Below are positions 63,148 through 64,000 of a stretch of DNA of 64,000 bases, in pieces. Where the stretch lies: NCBI GenBank assembly GCA_934045075.1, contig OW203722.1, forward strand, positions 5,451,264 through 5,515,263, in the 5' to 3' direction. The stretch's first letter is position 1, and every line of letters starts with the position of its first letter. The notes beneath the pieces were generated by a model, which saw only the letters and a program-made list of their open reading frames with translations, did no database searches and was not told where the DNA came from. Origin of the DNA: Yponomeuta sedellus (lineage: Eukaryota; Arthropoda; Insecta; Lepidoptera; Yponomeutidae). A program made the position numbers and the translations under genes.

Positions 63148-63967
63148 TACTTGGAATTTCACCATGTCCGTCCGTCAGTCTGTCCTTAGTTTAGCTCAGA
63201 GACGATTTGTATTAATGAACTTTAACCCCGCATAGCTACACACATTAATGACTCCCAAAAAATGGTAGAATGGTTGATTTTTTGTTAGAGTAGCACCCCT
63301 CATTTGGCTGAACGGTTGATTGTATAAATTGAAGAATAGGTGCTGACTGAAAATCAGTGTTGCAGGCCCAGCCTGCAGCAAATGCTGAGTCAGCTACCTG
63401 TTTGTGGCTGCGGAGATGCAATGTAAATGTTTGTTTTAAATCGTATTCTTTGTTTTATAATATTTTTCTTTGTTCTTTCTTTTCTTATTTGTCTGTATTA
63501 TTTTAATATCGTAAGCCACAAAGATACAATACATATTACATAATGTAGTAATATGTATTGTATCTTTTTGGCTTCAAATAAATGTCTCTCTCTCTCTCTG
63601 ATTGAAGAAACGTGAAAAAACTCAGTGCAGTATCACATGATGAACTTAAAAGGAAAACTATCATGGCTAATAAGGTTTTACAAGTTATAGAATAATAGGC
63701 GACCTACTTAAACTTTGCACAAATTCCTTTGAAAATTACTTTTATGGAGTTGTTAGTTCTGTAGAGCAGGTAAAAATTGTTGCTTTTACGAAAAGCTATA
63801 AGGCGCGTGGCCCAACAGGTACTTGGCCGATTTTTTCCTGGGGATTAGTTTATCATTTATTCACAAGTCCAGATCATAATTAAAAAAAACAATATAATCG
63901 ACAACATATAAAATTTTACATAATATCCTGGACATTATAAACTAATAAACAGATCATATAACATACA
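63148..63967. other. No gene; CT microsatellite at 63583-63599
   Basis: A (TC)n run after AAATAAATGTC, with an AT-rich inverted repeat just before it (AGATACAATACATATTAC at 63522 and GTAATATGTATTGTATCT at 63548). Confidence 0.6.
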
Positions 63968-64000
63968 AGCATAACCTTACGCCTGTATCCCAGAGGGGTA
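63968..64000 (-). pseudogene. Non-LTR retrotransposon C-terminus, cut by window end
   Basis: GCATAACCTTACGCCTGTAT and CCCAGAGGGGTA are the complement of the end at 35985-36195. Confidence 0.8.

Overview
This window is a gene-poor, AT-rich stretch of an arthropod nuclear genome, most likely a moth or butterfly. That call rests on the repeat content: a 5S rRNA-derived SINE, several tRNA-headed SINE families, RTE-like LINE ends with GAA-rich tails, CR1-like LINE tails ending in GATA/ATTA microsatellites, Helitron-like elements with a CTAG end, and an element bounded by a GTTCCGTA motif. I found no convincing host protein-coding gene. Every open frame I could interpret is LINE debris, a SINE frame or unidentified. 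The best unexplained coding-like stretch is a frame-broken relic at 17391-17840 on the minus strand.

Layout. 1-15 kb: dense SINEs of three families, RTE pseudogenes (5.3-6.1 kb), two long-armed foldback elements (0.55-0.89 and 11.9-12.2 kb) and a 100-bp tandem repeat (1.25-1.49 kb). 15-21.8 kb: scattered 5S-SINE copies, a Helitron-like element, LINE ends and the unidentified coding relic. 22-29 kb: the least interrupted part, with four local tandem duplications and a perfect 36-bp hairpin at 27.7-27.8 kb. 29-43 kb: SINEs again, a 258-bp GTAT microsatellite inside a LINE end, and a near-perfect SINE palindrome at 33.0-33.2 kb. 43-64 kb: SINEs, an LTR remnant with a primer-binding site (48.6 kb), the longest reverse-transcriptase fragment (50.6-51.9 kb, CR1/L2-like, YADD motif retained), short inverted-repeat elements, and at 61.9-63.1 kb a GC-rich LINE fragment inserted into a 5S-SINE with a visible target duplication.

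Family names used below are mine. SINE-5S: about 330-390 bp, head like 5S rRNA, conserved body, 3' end near TTGATATCGAT. SINE-tA: about 235 bp, tRNA-like centre, tail GTCCTTAGCACGGGTTAGTG. SINE-tB: Gly-tRNA-like head. SINE-tC: head with GTA in the anticodon position. SINE-tD and SINE-tE: other tRNA-headed families. The autonomous partners presumably include the RTE-like, CR1-like and poly(A) LINEs seen here as fragments, but no pairing is demonstrated.

The most interesting signals are the abundance and completeness of the 5S-derived SINE (24 loci), the repeated head-inverted form of SINE-tA (seven loci) with a matching case in SINE-tE, a templated inverted copy inside one 5S-SINE, and three compact hairpins not explained by a repeat family recognised here. 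All identities come from reading the sequence and the supplied translations; no database search was run, and many coordinates of old repeats are good to about 5-10 bases.
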